Shown here one piece after another: positions 63,180 to 64,000 of a DNA stretch of 64,000 nucleotides. The stretch spans positions 1-64,000 of the forward strand of contig NZ_RLIH01000001.1 of assembly GCF_004006535.1 (NCBI RefSeq), read 5' to 3'. This DNA is from Anaerosphaera multitolerans (lineage in GTDB: Bacteria; Bacillota; Clostridia; Tissierellales; Peptoniphilaceae). Numbering within the stretch: position 1 is the first letter of the stretch; each line of letters opens with the position of its first letter. A model generated the notes under the pieces. The model saw nothing but the letters and a program-made list of their open reading frames with translations, made no database searches and had not been told where the DNA came from. The translations under genes and the position numbers were made by a program.

Positions 63180-64000
63180 AAATCCAAAGAAAAGTAAAAT
63201 CACATCACCTGAAAATATAAAGACCATTAAAAGACTTTTAAAATTTATATTTAAACAACATCCTTATAAATTGGTACTAGTTGCCTTTTTAGTTGCAATT
63301 TCCTCAACTATCGGTGTTGTAACATCTATATTTGTAAAAGTCTTAATAGATAGCTATATAATACCTATGATGTCTCAAAGCATTCCTGATTTTGGACCAT
63401 TAATTCAAATAATTCTGACCTTTGCAGCTATTTACTGTCTAGGTGTGGTTTCATCATTTTTCTACACTAGAATAATGGTGGACGTATCAGAGGATATTCT
63501 TAAAAAATTGAGAGATGAACTCTTTGAACATTTGCAATCATTGCCGATTTCATACTTTGACTCCAATTCACACGGGGACATTATGAGTCGTTTTACCAAC
63601 GACATTCAAATAATTGAGCAAATGGTAGCCAATTCAATACCACAGGTCTTCTCTTCAATATTGTCCTTTGTGGCGGTAATTTCAGCAATGCTCTATTCTT
63701 CTTTAATTTTAAGTGTCGTTGCTCTTGTTTCATTTATATTGGTTTTAATAGTTATGAACCAAATAGGAGGCAGGTCATCTAAGTACTTCCTAAGACAACA
63801 GGAGTCACTGGGTAAGGAGAACGGCTATATTGAAGAGATGATAGAAGGTCAAAAAGTTATTAAGGTCTTCTCCCATGAGGAAAAAATAGTTGAGGGCTTT
63901 GATGTTATAAATGACGAACTGGCAAAAAATACAACTTATGCCAATATGTTTTCATTAATACTACTTCCAATTGTATTTAGTATAAGTAACCTTCAATATG
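63166..64000 (+). CDS. ABC exporter half-transporter, second subunit (partial, runs off the window)
   Basis: The ATG at 63166 follows GGAAGGTG and overlaps the previous gene by 14 bases; the frame stays open to the last base, giving 278 codons. A soluble N-terminus (NQTKNPKKSKITSPENIKT) leads into the membrane domain: LVAFLVAISSTIGVVTSIFV, then FYTRIMVDVSEDILKKLRDE, the coupling-helix segment SHGDIMSRFTNDIQIIEQM near 140, and YIEEMIEGQKVIKVFSHEEK near 225. The ATPase domain lies beyond the window; by analogy it should carry the intact catalytic glutamate. It pairs with the preceding half-transporter. Confidence 0.9.
   Translation, partial: MNQTKNPKKSKITSPENIKTIKRLLKFIFKQHPYKLVLVAFLVAISSTIGVVTSIFVKVLIDSYIIPMMSQSIPDFGPLIQIILTFAAIYCLGVVSSFFYTRIMVDVSEDILKKLRDELFEHLQSLPISYFDSNSHGDIMSRFTNDIQIIEQMVANSIPQVFSSILSFVAVISAMLYSSLILSVVALVSFILVLIVMNQIGGRSSKYFLRQQESLGKENGYIEEMIEGQKVIKVFSHEEKIVEGFDVINDELAKNTTYANMFSLILLPIVFSISNLQY

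Overview
The window is about one-third GC and densely coded, with short GGAGG-type ribosome binding sites, some TTG and GTG starts, and hairpin terminators. The gene content is that of an anaerobic, amino-acid-fermenting, low-GC Gram-positive bacterium: pyruvate:ferredoxin oxidoreductase, the oxygen-labile two-subunit iron-sulfur L-serine dehydratase, methionine gamma-lyase, histidine-degradation enzymes, a V/A-type ATPase, the WalRK system and sigma-54. A member of the Tissierellia (Peptoniphilus-like) is my best guess, inferred from gene content only. No prophage, CRISPR array, integrase or intact insertion sequence is visible.

Layout. 0-5 kb: a DegV lipid-binding protein, then divergent hutU and hutI for histidine breakdown, then tRNA-Arg(CCU). 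5-8 kb: a small, decayed accessory patch with a twice-frameshifted gene, a short relic related to one near 59.6 kb, a ribbon-helix-helix protein, an aldehyde dehydrogenase, a transporter relic and an orphan XRE-S24 repressor. 8.8-13.5 kb: an AbgT transporter and a serine-use operon (sdaAB-sdaAA-symporter). 13.5-15 kb: an acyltransferase-like membrane protein and endonuclease IV. 15.2-22.7 kb: the complete walRKHIJ envelope-control operon, running on into surE, a small membrane protein and a lipase-like hydrolase. 22.7-28.9 kb: threonine aldolase, a CobD-like aminotransferase, a carbamoylase-type amidase behind a 2-hydroxyacid dehydrogenase gene broken by an in-frame stop, and an unusual zinc-ribbon/membrane/repeat/SH3 protein.

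29-34.5 kb: a four-gene catabolic locus (LysR regulator, aconitase-family hydratase, DUF6282 metal-hydrolase-like protein, MatC-like carboxylate permease). Its substrate is unknown, and it is the best candidate here for an undescribed pathway. 34.7-44.7 kb: a probable methionine-fermentation locus, with a TyrR-like regulator, two NhaC-family transporters (one interrupted by an in-frame stop), methionine gamma-lyase, an Asp/Glu-racemase-like protein and PFOR. Methionine would be taken up and cleaved to methanethiol, ammonia and 2-oxobutyrate, and the oxo acid oxidised to an acyl-CoA by PFOR or a related enzyme.

44.7-48.7 kb: folA, a small membrane protein, a secreted alkaline phosphatase and a CorA metal transporter. 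49-57.5 kb: a nine-gene V/A-ATPase operon in the order G-C-I-K-F-E-A-B-D. 57.5-59.4 kb: rpoN overlapping a membrane-anchored glucosaminidase. 59.5-64 kb: a decayed gene, tadA, a PAP2 phosphatase and a heterodimeric ABC exporter whose second subunit runs off the window.

Three genes carry single or double disruptions (5448-5844, 26697, 40358). Without raw reads I cannot separate real decay from sequencing error.
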